From Caldalkalibacillus mannanilyticus JCM 10596 (GTDB taxonomy: Bacteria > Bacillota > Bacilli > Caldalkalibacillales > JCM-10596): a DNA stretch of 64,000 nt. The notes beneath the pieces are model-generated. The model made no database searches. It worked only from the letters and a program-made list of their open reading frames with translations, and was not told the origin of the DNA. Shown here one piece after another: positions 45,450 to 54,761 of the stretch. The stretch covers positions 19,088 through 83,087 of the forward strand of contig NZ_BAMO01000019.1 in the NCBI RefSeq assembly GCF_000615945.1, in the 5' to 3' direction. Every line of letters starts with the position of its first letter. The stretch's first letter is position 1. The position numbers and the translations under genes are program-made.

Positions 45450-46328
45450 TCATGTACTATTTGTTAAAGAATTTCTTAGAAATGTTATAAAACTACTTGC
45501 TTCACTTGTTTCTACTTTTGTTGAAACATATGTTGCAGAAGTAGGGGTTGAGACTTTTTTAGATTTTATTTCTACCAGCTTGTTCTTCATTATTTCCTCT
45601 TTAACCATAGAATAAGGTAAATATGAAACCCCCAGACCACTTTCTATAAACCTTTTTGTCACTTCTACTTGGTTTACCACCATTGTTCGAACCGTTGGGT
45701 AATGCCTCTTAACATCATTTAATAAATAATCCCAATAATCGGGATGGTTATGAGTTATAAGTCTGTAATTGGATAATATTTCACTTTCATCAACATTACT
45801 TGAACTTCCATTAGTATTCGCCACTACTAAAATAACAGGTTCCTCGTGTATTATTTCAATTTTAAGGTTTGTTTGCACAGGTTGTATTCTTGATAATCCT
45901 ACGTCAGCCTTTCCAGCGCTTATTTCATCTCCAATTTCAAAGGATTTCATAACATTGATCATCACTTCTATAGTAGGGTTTTCGTTCATAAATACTCGTA
46001 ATAATGATGGTAAAAAGGATGATGCAATTTGAGGGGCTACTGCAATCGTTAATTTGCGATTATAGCCTTGTTTCCAAGATTCAAAACGATCTAACCCTTG
46101 TTCATATGTTGATACGAATTCCTTTGCATAAGGGAGGAACTTAACCCCTGCTGGAGTCAGAGTCACTTTCTTCCCATTTCTTTCAAACAACTGAATATTA
46201 AGATGCTCTTCCAGCCTTTTAATATGTTTTGTTATAGCAGGTTGAGTTAAAAATAATTCCTCAGATGCTTTTCTGAAATTTTCAAATTTAGCTGATATGA
46301 TAAATGTTTTTAGCCACCTAATATCCAT
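45450..46328 (-). CDS. LysR-family transcriptional regulator
   Basis: A 292-residue regulator. The winged helix-turn-helix at the N-terminus reads MDIRWLKTFI, FRKASEELFLTQPAITKHI and LFERNGKKVTLTPAG. An effector-binding domain follows. An in-frame start 16 codons earlier is not used; the ATG at 46328 follows GGGGGAT. It is divergent from a methyltransferase gene, with an AATAAC/GTTATT inverted repeat between them. The effector is unknown. Confidence 0.9.
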   Translation of the reverse strand: MDIRWLKTFIISAKFENFRKASEELFLTQPAITKHIKRLEEHLNIQLFERNGKKVTLTPAGVKFLPYAKEFVSTYEQGLDRFESWKQGYNRKLTIAVAPQIASSFLPSLLRVFMNENPTIEVMINVMKSFEIGDEISAGKADVGLSRIQPVQTNLKIEIIHEEPVILVVANTNGSSSNVDESEILSNYRLITHNHPDYWDYLLNDVKRHYPTVRTMVVNQVEVTKRFIESGLGVSYLPYSMVKEEIMKNKLVEIKSKKVSTPTSATYVSTKVETSEASSFITFLRNSLTNST

Positions 46329-46347
46329 TTTATCCCCCATTACATGT

Positions 46348-46364
46348 AATAACGAATTGTTATT
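46348..46364. promoter_or_regulatory. Inverted repeat, possible LysR-type site
   Basis: AATAAC-GAATT-GTTATT fits the T-N11-A outline of LysR boxes and sits between the divergent LysR and methyltransferase genes. The region is very AT-rich, so chance occurrence is possible. Confidence 0.45.
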
Positions 46365-46437
46365 AAAAAATATCATTTTAGTTATTTTTTATTATAAATG
46401 ATATTCTCTATAATTCAATTAACAAGTCAAAGGGGGA

Positions 46438-47140
46438 ATGATGATAATGGTTTACCAGAAATCAAGAGATTCCATAGTCCAAAAATTTAACGAAAACGCA
46501 GAAAAGTATGACTCTCAGCGAAGTAAATTGATTCCATGTTTTGATGATTTTTATTCTATACCCGTTTCCATAATGAACTCTCCTTCTTCAAAACAACTGT
46601 TTTGGATATTGGTTCAGGAACTGGTTTATTTTCATCTTTTATTTTAAATAAGTATCCCGATGCGAAAACAACTCTTATTGATATTTCAGAAAAAATGATA
46701 AATATTGCTAAAGAACGCTTTTCTAATTTAGCAAATATAACCTATATCATTGATGACTATACCTCTTATGAGTTTGATAATAAGTTTGACATCATTGTAT
46801 CCTCTCTTTCTATACACCATCTAACAGATATAGAAAAGAAAAGCTTATACAAACGGATTTACGAGCTATTAAATAATGGAGCATCTTTGTAAATGCCGAC
46901 CAAGTTTTAGGACATACACCTTCGCTCGAAACCCTTTATAAAAATGATTGGAAAAGTAAAGTCGAGAATAGTGGTTTAACAGAAGAAGAGATTCATTCAG
47001 CATATGAACGGACTAAATTAGATAAGATGTCCACTTTAGAAGAGCAGCTAAACTGGTTAGAGGAAAGTGGTTTCAAGGATGTTGATTGTATTTATAAATA
47101 TTTTAATTTTGTTGTAATATATGGGAGAAAAAATAAATAA
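46438..47140 (+). CDS. SAM-dependent methyltransferase, two frameshifts
   Basis: Three segments in successive frames make one class I methyltransferase of about 234 residues: VQKFNENAEKYDSQRSKLIP, then TVLDIGSGTGLFSSFIL with LIDISEKMINIAKERF and SSLSIHHLTD, then NADQVLGHTPSLETLYKNDW up to FVVIYGRKNK. One base is missing near 46592 and one T near 46887. Two lesions make true decay somewhat more likely than for the other frameshifted genes. It is divergent from the LysR gene, which probably controls it. Confidence 0.75.
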
Positions 47141-47170
47141 AGAGCGAAGTGAAAAATTCGCTCTTTATTT
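47138..47170 (+). terminator. Terminator after the methyltransferase
   Basis: TAAAGAGCGA pairs with TCGCTCTTTA, followed by TTTATT. Confidence 0.75.
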
Positions 47171-47227
47171 ATTGCGCTTTAAAAGTCTACATCAAATGCA
47201 GACCTTTTAATTTTTAGTCATATTAGT

Positions 47228-47377
47228 CTATAAACTAGTGTGACCACTATACTTATGTCTATGTGGAATTGCACCATCAACAGAAGTTACTCCACTAAAT
47301 TCATGATAATGCCCTCCGCCTGGGAGAAATATTACTGGGCCTGTTACCCCACGAATAACATGTTTATGATGAAGGAG
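47228..47377 (-). pseudogene. YmaF-like C-terminal fragment
   Basis: On the minus strand a 49-codon frame without start codon reads HHKHVIRGVTGPVIFLPGGG, then HYHEFSGVTSVDG, IPHRHKYSGHTSL and a stop. The His-rich GVT repeats match the C-terminus of YmaF-type proteins of Bacillus. The N-terminal half is absent, so it is a remnant. Confidence 0.55.
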
Positions 47378-47454
47378 TTACTCATATAATCCTAATGTCA
47401 GATGCTATTTCTGCGGGGATTGTGAAGCAGTTTCCTGAGAAGTTTAATAAATAA
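47359..47454 (+). pseudogene. C-terminal fragment of an unrecognised protein
   Basis: Thirty-one codons directly after a stop read GVTHIILMSDAISAGIVKQF and end EKFNK, behind no ribosome site and followed by a perfect terminator hairpin. It looks like the tail of a lost gene whose terminator survives. I cannot name the family. Confidence 0.35.
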
Positions 47455-47458
47455 TCTC

Positions 47459-47497
47459 AATAAGCTCCAGCACTCTGCTGGAGCTTATTAATTTTTA
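47459..47497 (+). terminator. Strong terminator hairpin
   Basis: AATAAGCTCCAGCA pairs perfectly with TGCTGGAGCTTATT around a 3-nt loop, followed by AATTTTTA. Confidence 0.8.
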
Positions 47498-47526
47498 ACA
47501 TGACTAAAATAAATGTGAAATAAATA

Positions 47527-47555
47527 TTGAAATATTCGAAAAAATACTCTATCAT
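47527..47555 (+). promoter_or_regulatory. Sigma-A promoter of the lactate permease gene
   Basis: TTGAAA and TATCAT with a 17-base spacer; the LutR-type operator begins four bases after the -10 box. Confidence 0.6.
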
Positions 47556-47558
47556 TAA

Positions 47559-47571
47559 GTCATCAGATGAC
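47559..47571. promoter_or_regulatory. LutR/LldR-type operator ahead of lctP
   Basis: GTCATCAGATGAC is a perfect palindrome of the TCATC-x-GATGA type bound by FadR-subfamily GntR lactate regulators. The same core (TCATCTGATGA) recurs in front of lutA. Confidence 0.75.
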
Positions 47572-47652
47572 CTTATGATCAGCATAGAGAGAAAAACAAA
47601 AAGGGGGGAATCTCTAATCGTCGTAAAATGGGGTTGTTTAGCATTGCACAAA

Positions 47653-47669
47653 ATGTTAGCGCTTCCAAT
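47653..47669 (+). promoter_or_regulatory. cre site in the lctP leader
   Basis: ATGTTAGCGCTTCCAAT matches the CcpA cre consensus with one mismatch. It lies downstream of the promoter, where CcpA could block elongation. Confidence 0.65.
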
Positions 47670-47697
47670 GAAAAAGAGAATATAGGGAGGAATTGAT

Positions 47698-49503
47698 GTG
47701 AGTTTAGGGGGTTTGTCTTTACTCGCTGTTGCACCTATTGCAACGGTATTTATCTTTCTAGTTGCTTTGCGTTGGCCAGCCAAGAAAGCAATGCCGCTCG
47801 CTTATGGTGTCACTGTGCTGATTGCCTTATTCGTCTGGGATACCGCCGCTAATAAAGTCTGGGCAGCGTCTATCCATGGTTTTGTTACAGCCATTCATTT
47901 ACTATGTATTGTTTTTGGGGCTATTTTGGTTCTGAATACATTACAAGAAAGTGGTGCCATTCGTACTATTCGTCAGGGGTTTATTAACATTACACCTGAT
48001 CGGCGAATACAAGCCATTCTGATCGCGTGGTTGTTCGGTGCCTTTATTGAAGGGGCTGCTGGGTTTGGTACACCTGCTGCTATTGCAGCACCTCTCCTTG
48101 TTGCTTTAGGCTTTCCCGCTATGGCGGCTGTATTAGTGGCTCTTATTATTCAGAGTACTCCCGTATCGTTTGGTGCTGTTGGAACCCCTATTTTAGTAGG
48201 AGTCCAATCGGGTTTATCTGGTCAAGACATCGTGACACAAACCATCGGTAATGTTGATTTCTCTGCCTATCTCTTACAGATTGCGACCAAGGTGGCGATG
48301 ATGCATGGGCTTATAGGCTTTCTTATTCCTCTTATCATGGTGGGAATGCTAACTCGTTTTTTTGGAAAAGCACGTTCTTTTAGAGAAGGACTTAAGGTTT
48401 GGAAGTTTGCCCTTTTTGCCGGATTAGCCTTTACGCTGCCCTACTACCTGATTGCCTTCCTGTTAGGACCTGAATTTCCTTCTCTTCTTGGAGCTTTAAT
48501 TGGTCTAGTGATTGTGGTTCCAGCAGCCAAAGCAGGATTATTTATTCCTCAGGAACATTTTGATTTTGAAGAGCAAAGCAAGTGGGAAGAGTCATGGGTT
48601 GGTTCATTAAATCAGAATACTAATCGGACTTATAATCAGGTTTCTCTTGAAGAAAGGAAGAAAAGCCAGATTGGTTTAGTTAGAGCATGGCTTCCTTATC
48701 TCATCGTAGCGGTGTTACTGGTTTTGACACGGGCAGTAGAACCGATCAAAACGTTGTTAACCCATGAGAATGTGACGCTGATCATCAGAGATATTTTTGG
48801 TTCAGGAATTAACACCTCCTCGCAACCCTTATATTTACCGGCAAGTATCTTTATCGTTGCTTCTATATTCACTTACTTTATCCATGGTATGTGGAAAAAT
48901 GGGGGATACAGAAGGGCATGGTCTGATTCCTTTAAAACAACAGTGAGTGCTGCTGCTGCCTTGATATTTGCTGTACCGATGGTTCAAGTCTTTATCCATT
49001 CAGCCTCTGAACAATACGCCAGCATGCCTCTGGTCTTAGCCCAAGGTGTTTCAAGTATAGCAGGGAATCTCTGGCCATTATTTGCTCCAATCATTGGTGC
49101 ATTAGGTGCTTTTATTGCTGGAAGTAATACCATTAGTAATATGATGTTTTCCTTGTTCCAATTTGGTACTGCGGAGAGTATTGGCATAGGAGCAAGTGGC
49201 GCGGCGATGGTAGTAGCACTCCAAGCGATCGGCGGGGCAGCTGGAAATATGATCTGTGTTCATAATGTAGTAGCCGCTTCCGCAACAGTAGGCTTAGTAG
49301 GACGAGAAGGGGATCTCATACGAAAAGCCCTTATTCCTATGACCTATTATGTCCTGGCTGGTGGTACTCTGGGGATGGCTCTCCTCTCGACTGGCTTCAG
49401 TCTTTGGTACGTAGCATGGTTGGCTATCGTTGGGTTATTTCTAGCTTATATGTGGATGAATTCCGAAAAGAAACTTCGTCAAGATCAGCGCCTCAGTGCA
49501 TAG
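47698..49503 (+). CDS. lctP: L-lactate permease
   Basis: A 601-residue LctP/LldP-family transporter with about 13 membrane segments that brings in lactate with protons. Marks are [20 protein letters not shown] near residue 118, [13 protein letters not shown], and the C-terminal [16 protein letters not shown] and [19 protein letters not shown]. It starts at GTG behind TAGGGAGG. It is transcribed ahead of lutR and lutABC and has its own operator and cre site, so lactate uptake is induced by lactate and repressed by better carbon sources. Confidence 0.95.
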   Translation: MSLGGLSLLAVAPIATVFIFLVALRWPAKKAMPLAYGVTVLIALFVWDTAANKVWAASIHGFVTAIHLLCIVFGAILVLNTLQESGAIRTIRQGFINITPDRRIQAILIAWLFGAFIEGAAGFGTPAAIAAPLLVALGFPAMAAVLVALIIQSTPVSFGAVGTPILVGVQSGLSGQDIVTQTIGNVDFSAYLLQIATKVAMMHGLIGFLIPLIMVGMLTRFFGKARSFREGLKVWKFALFAGLAFTLPYYLIAFLLGPEFPSLLGALIGLVIVVPAAKAGLFIPQEHFDFEEQSKWEESWVGSLNQNTNRTYNQVSLEERKKSQIGLVRAWLPYLIVAVLLVLTRAVEPIKTLLTHENVTLIIRDIFGSGINTSSQPLYLPASIFIVASIFTYFIHGMWKNGGYRRAWSDSFKTTVSAAAALIFAVPMVQVFIHSASEQYASMPLVLAQGVSSIAGNLWPLFAPIIGALGAFIAGSNTISNMMFSLFQFGTAESIGIGASGAAMVVALQAIGGAAGNMICVHNVVAASATVGLVGREGDLIRKALIPMTYYVLAGGTLGMALLSTGFSLWYVAWLAIVGLFLAYMWMNSEKKLRQDQRLSA

Positions 49504-49595
49504 GATGGCTTCACCTGAGATTTTCCTACCTGAATTCTACAATAAAATCTAAACAAAATTGTAAGTAAATCGCTGTATTCATTCCCCTTTTTCAT

Positions 49596-49625
49596 TTGCA
49601 ACTCGTGACTTTGTTCAAATATAAT
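49596..49625 (+). promoter_or_regulatory. Sigma-A promoter of lutR
   Basis: TTGCAA and a perfect TATAAT spaced by 18 bases lie upstream of lutR. No lactate operator is visible here. Confidence 0.6.
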
Positions 49626-49682
49626 GGATATACGTACATTTGTTATAGTATATGAGTTGATCAAATTGGGGTGGATATAGAT

Positions 49683-50423
49683 ATGCAATACAAAAAGATT
49701 ACATCGAAAAAAATATATGAGATTGTCACCCAGCAAATTCAGGATATGGTCAAGAGCGGAGAGCTTAAGCCTGGAGATAAATTGGATTCTGTTGAACAGT
49801 TAGCCAAGAATTTCAATGTCGGACGTTCTGCGGTCCGCGAAGCACTGAGTGCCTTAAAAGCCATTGGTTTGGTAGAGATGAAACAGGGAGAAGGAACTTA
49901 CATTAAAGAATACGATTTTAGTCAGTTAACTTCATCGGTAGCGTCTTCTAGTCTATTAACGAGCAAAGAAATCTTTGAATTTTACGAAGTTCGAAAGATT
50001 ATTGAAACGGGTTCGGCGACACTGGCAGCACAACGCAGAACACAAGCAGAACTAGATAAGATGCAAGAAGCGCTAGCTGAAATGGCGCAAGCATCAGGTA
50101 ACGAGGCTCTAGGAGAACAAGCTGATGTTAAGTTTCATTTAGCGATTGCTGAAGCAACACACAACAGCGTTTTAATTAAATTAATGCACCAAATTTCTGA
50201 CACTGTTTGTGAAACGATGCGTGAAGCCCGGAGAGCATGGTTATACTCTGAGGAAACATCACTTGAAAAGCTGTATCAGGAGCATGTTAGTATTTACAAG
50301 GCTATTGAAGAGAGAGAGGCAAGCTTGGCACAGCAATTAATGCTAGCTCACTTAGTGAAGGTGGAGGAAGGGGCGAAAAATCTTCTTCCAAGCATGGAGA
50401 AAAAAGAGAGTAGCCAACGCTAG
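49683..50423 (+). CDS. lutR: FadR-type GntR regulator of lactate utilisation
   Basis: A 246-residue regulator. The winged helix-turn-helix includes LKPGDKLDSVEQLAKNFNVG and RSAVREALSALKAIGLVEMK; the all-helical FadR/FCD effector domain holds the metal-binding DVKFHLAIAEATHN and HVSIYKAIEE. A GTG at 49671 lies within the ribosome site, so the ATG at 49683 is used. Its position between lctP and lutABC, and the two matching palindromes at those promoters, make it the likely repressor released by L-lactate. Confidence 0.9.
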   Translation: MQYKKITSKKIYEIVTQQIQDMVKSGELKPGDKLDSVEQLAKNFNVGRSAVREALSALKAIGLVEMKQGEGTYIKEYDFSQLTSSVASSSLLTSKEIFEFYEVRKIIETGSATLAAQRRTQAELDKMQEALAEMAQASGNEALGEQADVKFHLAIAEATHNSVLIKLMHQISDTVCETMREARRAWLYSEETSLEKLYQEHVSIYKAIEEREASLAQQLMLAHLVKVEEGAKNLLPSMEKKESSQR

Positions 50424-50545
50424 GCTGTTGTTGATTAGCACGATCATCATAAGGGAAACACAAGGAAAACACAAGGAAAACAAAGCTGAGGGATAAGGAA
50501 CTTTCAAGTCACGTATAGTCTGCTTGAAATTTTCTTTTGGCACAG

Positions 50546-50556
50546 TCATCTGATGA
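50546..50556. promoter_or_regulatory. LutR-type operator ahead of lutA
   Basis: TCATCTGATGA repeats the palindrome found before lctP. It lies between a TTGGCA at 50538 and a TATGAA 17 bases further on, so a bound repressor would cover the promoter spacer. Confidence 0.7.
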
Positions 50557-50598
50557 TCATATGAATTTGGTGACAGAGAGAGGATAGGGGGAGGAAGC

Positions 50599-51356
50599 AT
50601 GAAAGTATCATTATTTATTACGTGCATTTCCGATATGATGTTCCAAACGTGGGGAAATCAGTTGTTGATATATTAAGAAGCTATGGATGTGAGGTGATTT
50701 TCCCTGAGGAACAAACCTGCTGCGGTCAGCCAGCTTATAACAGCGGGTACCATTGGGAAGCAAAAAGAGTGGCGCAACAATTGATCCGAGCCTTTGAACA
50801 AGCAGAATATGTTGTTTCACCATCAGGATCATGTACAGCTATGATCCGTCATTACTACCCCATTTTATTTTCAACAGATGAAGAATGGAGGGAAAAGGCA
50901 CAGCTTTTTGCCAATAAAACCTTTGAATTTTCCGAATTTCTTGTAAAGGTAGTAGGGACCCAGAGCTTGAAAGCGGAGTATGAAGGGGTAGCTACGTACC
51001 ATCACTCTTGTCACATGATGCGGGGGCTTCGGCTGTATGAGGAACCCATTCAGCTGCTCCATTTTATTCAGAGATTAAAGGTTCACGAACTCCCCTATGA
51101 AAAGGATTGTTGTGGATTTGGGGGAACATTTGCCGTCAAGATGGAGCAGATCTCAGAACAAATGGTAACGGAAAAAGTACAGCATATTGTATCTACTGGA
51201 GCCAATATTCTAGTAGGTTCAGATATGGCATGTCTTATGAACATCGAAGGCCGCCTGCGCAGACTTGGTTACTCGATTAAAGCCTATCATGTCGCTGAAC
51301 TGATCAATGAAGGAGTGAAACGATATGAATCAAACCAGTCTACCTCCCTTTCGTGA
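50599..51356 (+). CDS. lutA: Lactate utilisation protein A, frameshifted
   Basis: A 252-residue CCG-domain protein, the heterodisulfide-reductase-like subunit of the LutABC L-lactate dehydrogenase complex. The cysteine motifs are QTCCGQPAYNSGY, HHSCHMMRGL and KDCCGFGGTFAVK. The start MKVSLFITCISDMM at 50599, behind GGGGGAGGAAG, is out of frame with the rest by one base; adding a T near 50642 gives FPNVGKSVVDILRSYGCEV, as in homologues. It overlaps lutB by 32 bases. Confidence 0.9.
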
Positions 51357-52755
51357 ACGAGTAGAGCACGCCTTACAGGATCAGGAATTAAAAAGCGCAT
51401 TAGTAAATGCACAGAAAAAATTTAGAACAGGACGGAATCAAGCGGCGGAGGATTTGGGAAATGTGGAAGAATGGCGTGTCAGAGCAGAAGCGATTCGAGC
51501 CCATACAATCCAGCATTTAGATTATTATCTCGAGCAATTTTCAACTAATGTAGAGAAGAAGGGAGGGAAGGTTTTCTTTGCTGAAACCGATCAAGAAGCG
51601 ATCGATTATGTCCTGAGGATAGCCAAGGAAAAGAAAGCAAAAACCGTGATAAAGTCTAAATCAATGGTTTCTGAAGAGATGCATCTGAACACTTGCTTAG
51701 AGAAGATTGGGGTACAGCCAATCGAATCGGATCTGGGGGAATATATTATTCAGCTGGCAAAAGAAATGCCTTCTCATATCATCGCTCCTGCTATACACAA
51801 AAACAGAAAGCAAATTGCCGAACTTTTTTCCAAGGTGGCAGGGGAAACCTTACCTGAGGATACCCCTACCTTAACTCGCTTTGCCCGTGAGCTATTACGC
51901 AAAAAATTTCTACAGGCTGACATTGGAATCAGCGGCTGTAACTTTGCGATTGCTGATTCAGGAGCGATGATCTTAGTCAGTAATGAAGGAAATGGACGCT
52001 TAACGACCACTTTACCTAAAACTCATATTGTTTTAATGGGTATGGAAAGAATTGTCCCTTCCTTTGAAGATGTAGATGTAGTGCTTTCCCTTCTTCCACG
52101 AAGTGCTACGGGTCAAAGGATCACAAGCTATGTAACGGCACTAGCAGGTCCCAAAAAAGACAATGATATTGACGGACCCGAGGAAGTGCATGTGATCATT
52201 GTAGATAACGGGCGTTCTAATGCTTTGGGAACAAAGTATCAGAGCATTTTGCACTGTATCCGTTGTGGAGCTTGTCTGAATGTCTGTCCAGTTTATCGTC
52301 ACATAGGAGGTCATGCTTATGGCGGTGTTTACCCTGGTCCGATCGGTGCTGTTCTCACGCCTATATTAAAGGGCTTTGATGGATGGGAGGAATTACCCTA
52401 TGCTTCCAGTCTATGCGGGGCATGTACTGATGTCTGTCCGGTAAAAATTCCGCTGCATGATATGTTAATTGATCTTAGAAACGATCAGGTAGAGAGTAAA
52501 CGAACAGATAAGTTCGAAAGCTTCGCCTTTAAAACCTATGCTTCCATCATGCAAAGACCTAGCCTATATAAGCTAGCCTTAAAGCTGTCCAAATACCCTT
52601 TAAAACCTTTCACCAATCAAGAGGGCTATATTGAAAAAGGAGTAGGTCCATTAAAGCAATGGACGAAAGCGCGTGACTTACCTGCTCCTGCCTCAACCAG
52701 CTTTAGAGAATGGTGGCAAGCAGAAGGAAAAAAAGGAGGGAAAGCAGATGGCTAG
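51325..52755 (+). CDS. lutB: Lactate utilisation iron-sulfur protein B
   Basis: The 476-residue iron-sulfur subunit of the LutABC complex. The N-terminal 300 residues form the LUD domain (SKSMVSEEMHLN, GISGCNFAIADSGAM). Two 4Fe-4S motifs follow: CIRCGACLNVCPVY and CGACTDVCPVKIP. The complex oxidises L-lactate to pyruvate. The start at 51325 lies behind AAGGAGTGAAACG, inside the lutA end, so the two are coupled. The stop overlaps the lutC start region by eight bases. Confidence 0.94.
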   Translation: MNQTSLPPFRERVEHALQDQELKSALVNAQKKFRTGRNQAAEDLGNVEEWRVRAEAIRAHTIQHLDYYLEQFSTNVEKKGGKVFFAETDQEAIDYVLRIAKEKKAKTVIKSKSMVSEEMHLNTCLEKIGVQPIESDLGEYIIQLAKEMPSHIIAPAIHKNRKQIAELFSKVAGETLPEDTPTLTRFARELLRKKFLQADIGISGCNFAIADSGAMILVSNEGNGRLTTTLPKTHIVLMGMERIVPSFEDVDVVLSLLPRSATGQRITSYVTALAGPKKDNDIDGPEEVHVIIVDNGRSNALGTKYQSILHCIRCGACLNVCPVYRHIGGHAYGGVYPGPIGAVLTPILKGFDGWEELPYASSLCGACTDVCPVKIPLHDMLIDLRNDQVESKRTDKFESFAFKTYASIMQRPSLYKLALKLSKYPLKPFTNQEGYIEKGVGPLKQWTKARDLPAPASTSFREWWQAEGKKGGKADG

Positions 52756-53437
52756 CAGGGATGCATTTCTCAATCATATTGCCCAAAGGCTAGGCAGAAC
52801 AAGAGGCTCCAAAGTCCCTCAACCAAAATGGCTTCGCCAGCCTTGGGATCATCTGCATCAAGAACTAGACCAAGAAGGGCTTGTCCAGCAATTCAAGAAT
52901 CAGCTGTTGGCGCTAAAAGGAGAGGTGATCCGAGTCACTTCTGAAGAACATCTTCCAGAAGTGCTCTTAAATTGGCTGAGTTCGTCAGAGGGGAAGAAAA
53001 TCGTTGCTTGGAATCATCCTTCGCCCCTTGGTCAAATGGTTCTTCAAAGTCTTGAACAGCTGGATTCATCGTGCGATGTTACCATTTGGAGTGAAAAGGG
53101 TGATTCAGATTCTTTGATTCTAGCAGCAGAGCAGGCAGACATAGGGATTGCCATTGCTGAAGAAGGTATCTCGGAAACAGGAAGTGTGGTTCTGTATAAC
53201 AGAGGAAATCAGGGCAGGTTGGTCAGCCTTCTTCCCCCTGTGTTTGTCTGTATTCTTCCTGCTCAAGCAATTGTTCCTCGTATCACACAGGTTCTTCAGC
53301 AGCTAAAGCAAAAATCAAACGATTATTCATGCATTAATTTAATAACGGGTCCCAGTCGCAGTGCGGATATTGAAATGGATTTAAGCATAGGCGTTCATGG
53401 ACCAGGTCGAATCATCGTGTTTTTAGTTGAATCCTAA
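52748..53437 (+). CDS. lutC: Lactate utilisation protein C
   Basis: A 229-residue LUD-domain protein, the third component of the lactate oxidation complex. Features are AFLNHIAQRLGRTR at the start, IGIAIAEEGISETGSVVL, LLPPVFVCILPAQAIVPRI and the C-terminal ITGPSRSADIEMDLSIGVHG. Longer in-frame frames exist, but AAGGAGGG precedes the ATG at 52748. A strong terminator ends the operon about 75 bases later. Confidence 0.94.
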   Translation: MASRDAFLNHIAQRLGRTRGSKVPQPKWLRQPWDHLHQELDQEGLVQQFKNQLLALKGEVIRVTSEEHLPEVLLNWLSSSEGKKIVAWNHPSPLGQMVLQSLEQLDSSCDVTIWSEKGDSDSLILAAEQADIGIAIAEEGISETGSVVLYNRGNQGRLVSLLPPVFVCILPAQAIVPRITQVLQQLKQKSNDYSCINLITGPSRSADIEMDLSIGVHGPGRIIVFLVES

Positions 53438-53513
53438 CTATTGATTAAAAAAGTAGACTTCCATTAAATCGAATTTTTCTACCTGACCTGATGGTTCAAA
53501 TGGAATAAAAGGA

Positions 53514-53549
53514 GAGGGCTTGCTATGGAGGCAAGCCCTCTTCTTTTTT
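53514..53549 (+). terminator. Terminator of the lutABC operon
   Basis: GAGGGCTTGC pairs perfectly with GCAAGCCCTC, followed by TTCTTTTTT. Confidence 0.88.
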
Positions 53550-53641
53550 AACCCTCTCACACCAGTAATCACCAAAATGCTAACAAATATGATAGTATAG
53601 GAAAAGAAGTGTATAATGACATTTATTTTGGAGTGAGTGTA

Positions 53642-54262
53642 ATGAGTAAAATAAAAAAGATCATACGTTTCCTATTGTTGGTTTTGTTAATCCCTGTCAT
53701 TCTAATCGGCTATATCTATTACGACATTCATAGCTTTGGTCAAGCGATAGAGCCGGAGCAGTCGGATGTGATTATTGTTCTTGGAGCGGCGGTGTGGGGA
53801 GATGAACCCAGTCCTGCCTTAAAAGAAAGATGTCAATGGGCGTATCACTTATATTCAGAAGGATATGCTGAAAAGGTAATCGTATCCGGAGGGCATGGCA
53901 ATGGAAATATATCTGAAGCAGAGGCAATGAAAAACTATTTAGTCCAACTAGGAATGTCAGAAGAGGCGATTCTCCTAGAACCAGAATCAAGAACAACAGA
54001 AGAAAATATGAAGAATTCTGCAAGCATCATGAGAGCCAATGAATATTCCTCTGCTATTATTGTTTCTAATCAATTTCATTTGAAAAGAGCCCATTATTAT
54101 GCGAAGCGAGAAGAGGGACTTTATTTTAGCGGGCATGGAGAAAATAGTAAATTTTTATTTGAACCCTATTACACCCTAAGAGAAGTAGGGGGAGCGATTA
54201 TTGAAACAACTATGGAAGCAACAGGAGTAGATATTAAGGGGATGTTTTTTAGTAAGAGCTAA
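53642..54262 (+). CDS. YdcF/SanA-like DUF218 membrane protein
   Basis: A 206-residue protein with one N-terminal membrane helix and a DUF218 domain: VIIVLGAAVWGDEPSPALKE, KVIVSGGHGNG, LEPESRTTEENMKNSA and IIVSNQFHLKRAHYYAKREE. Relatives (SanA, YdcF, ElyC) act in envelope integrity or bind nucleotide-like ligands. An earlier in-frame ATG is ignored because GGAGTGAGTG precedes the ATG at 53642. It stands alone ahead of the bacteriocin locus. Confidence 0.85.
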   Translation: MSKIKKIIRFLLLVLLIPVILIGYIYYDIHSFGQAIEPEQSDVIIVLGAAVWGDEPSPALKERCQWAYHLYSEGYAEKVIVSGGHGNGNISEAEAMKNYLVQLGMSEEAILLEPESRTTEENMKNSASIMRANEYSSAIIVSNQFHLKRAHYYAKREEGLYFSGHGENSKFLFEPYYTLREVGGAIIETTMEATGVDIKGMFFSKS

Positions 54263-54297
54263 AACAGAAAAAATGTCGAAAAAAATTGGAGTTTTCG

Positions 54298-54326
54298 TGG
54301 AAATGTTTGAAATATTATGTTAATAT
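54298..54326 (+). promoter_or_regulatory. Possible promoter of the bacteriocin precursor gene
   Basis: TGGAAA and TAATAT with a 17-base spacer lie about 45 bases before the precursor start. The boxes are weak matches. Confidence 0.35.
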
Positions 54327-54369
54327 GGTCATGGGTTTTCCCAATTGAGGATAAAGGAGGTGAATTAGT

Positions 54370-54753
54370 ATGGAAACATCTAAAATGAGATTTGTTGGAG
54401 TGGCTTTATTGCTAGTGCTAGGCTTTATTCTAATGGCGGGTTCGCCAACTACATACTCAGATGCAACTTATGCAGCAGCACCAAGCCAGTCAGAAGTAGC
54501 AGATTATAGCGCAGTAGAAATGCAATTGGCTCAACAAATCAACAAATTGTCCAGCAAAACATGGAACCAATCTCAGACAATGGCATCCAAAATTGTCAAC
54601 CTTATCATGAATGGACATGATGTTTATACTGCTATTAGTGCTGTTGTTGGTATTGTTACTTTTGGTTGGGGATTTGCACTTATTACAGTTGCACAACTGT
54701 CATTAAAGTGGTATATCAAACGCAAAGGTAAAAAGGCTGCAGTAACTTGGTAG
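54370..54753 (+). CDS. Putative circular bacteriocin precursor (AS-48-like)
   Basis: A 127-residue precursor behind AAAGGAGG. Residues 8-24 form a secretion-type hydrophobic segment; a possible signal-peptidase motif (YAAA, residues 34-37) follows. Residues 60-127 resemble circular bacteriocins: hydrophobic amphipathic helices (SKIVNLIM; TAISAVVGIVTFGWGFALI) and a cationic end LSLKWYIKRKGKKAAVTW with C-terminal Trp. Enterocin AS-48 ends similarly ([22 protein letters not shown] in two pieces: [10 protein letters not shown] and KGKRAVIAW). If maturation begins near Leu60, the ring would have 68 residues, inside the 58-70 range of the class. The cleavage point is not proven. Transport and protease genes follow. 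Confidence 0.8.
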   Translation: METSKMRFVGVALLLVLGFILMAGSPTTYSDATYAAAPSQSEVADYSAVEMQLAQQINKLSSKTWNQSQTMASKIVNLIMNGHDVYTAISAVVGIVTFGWGFALITVAQLSLKWYIKRKGKKAAVTW

Positions 54754-54761
54754 ACTCAGTT

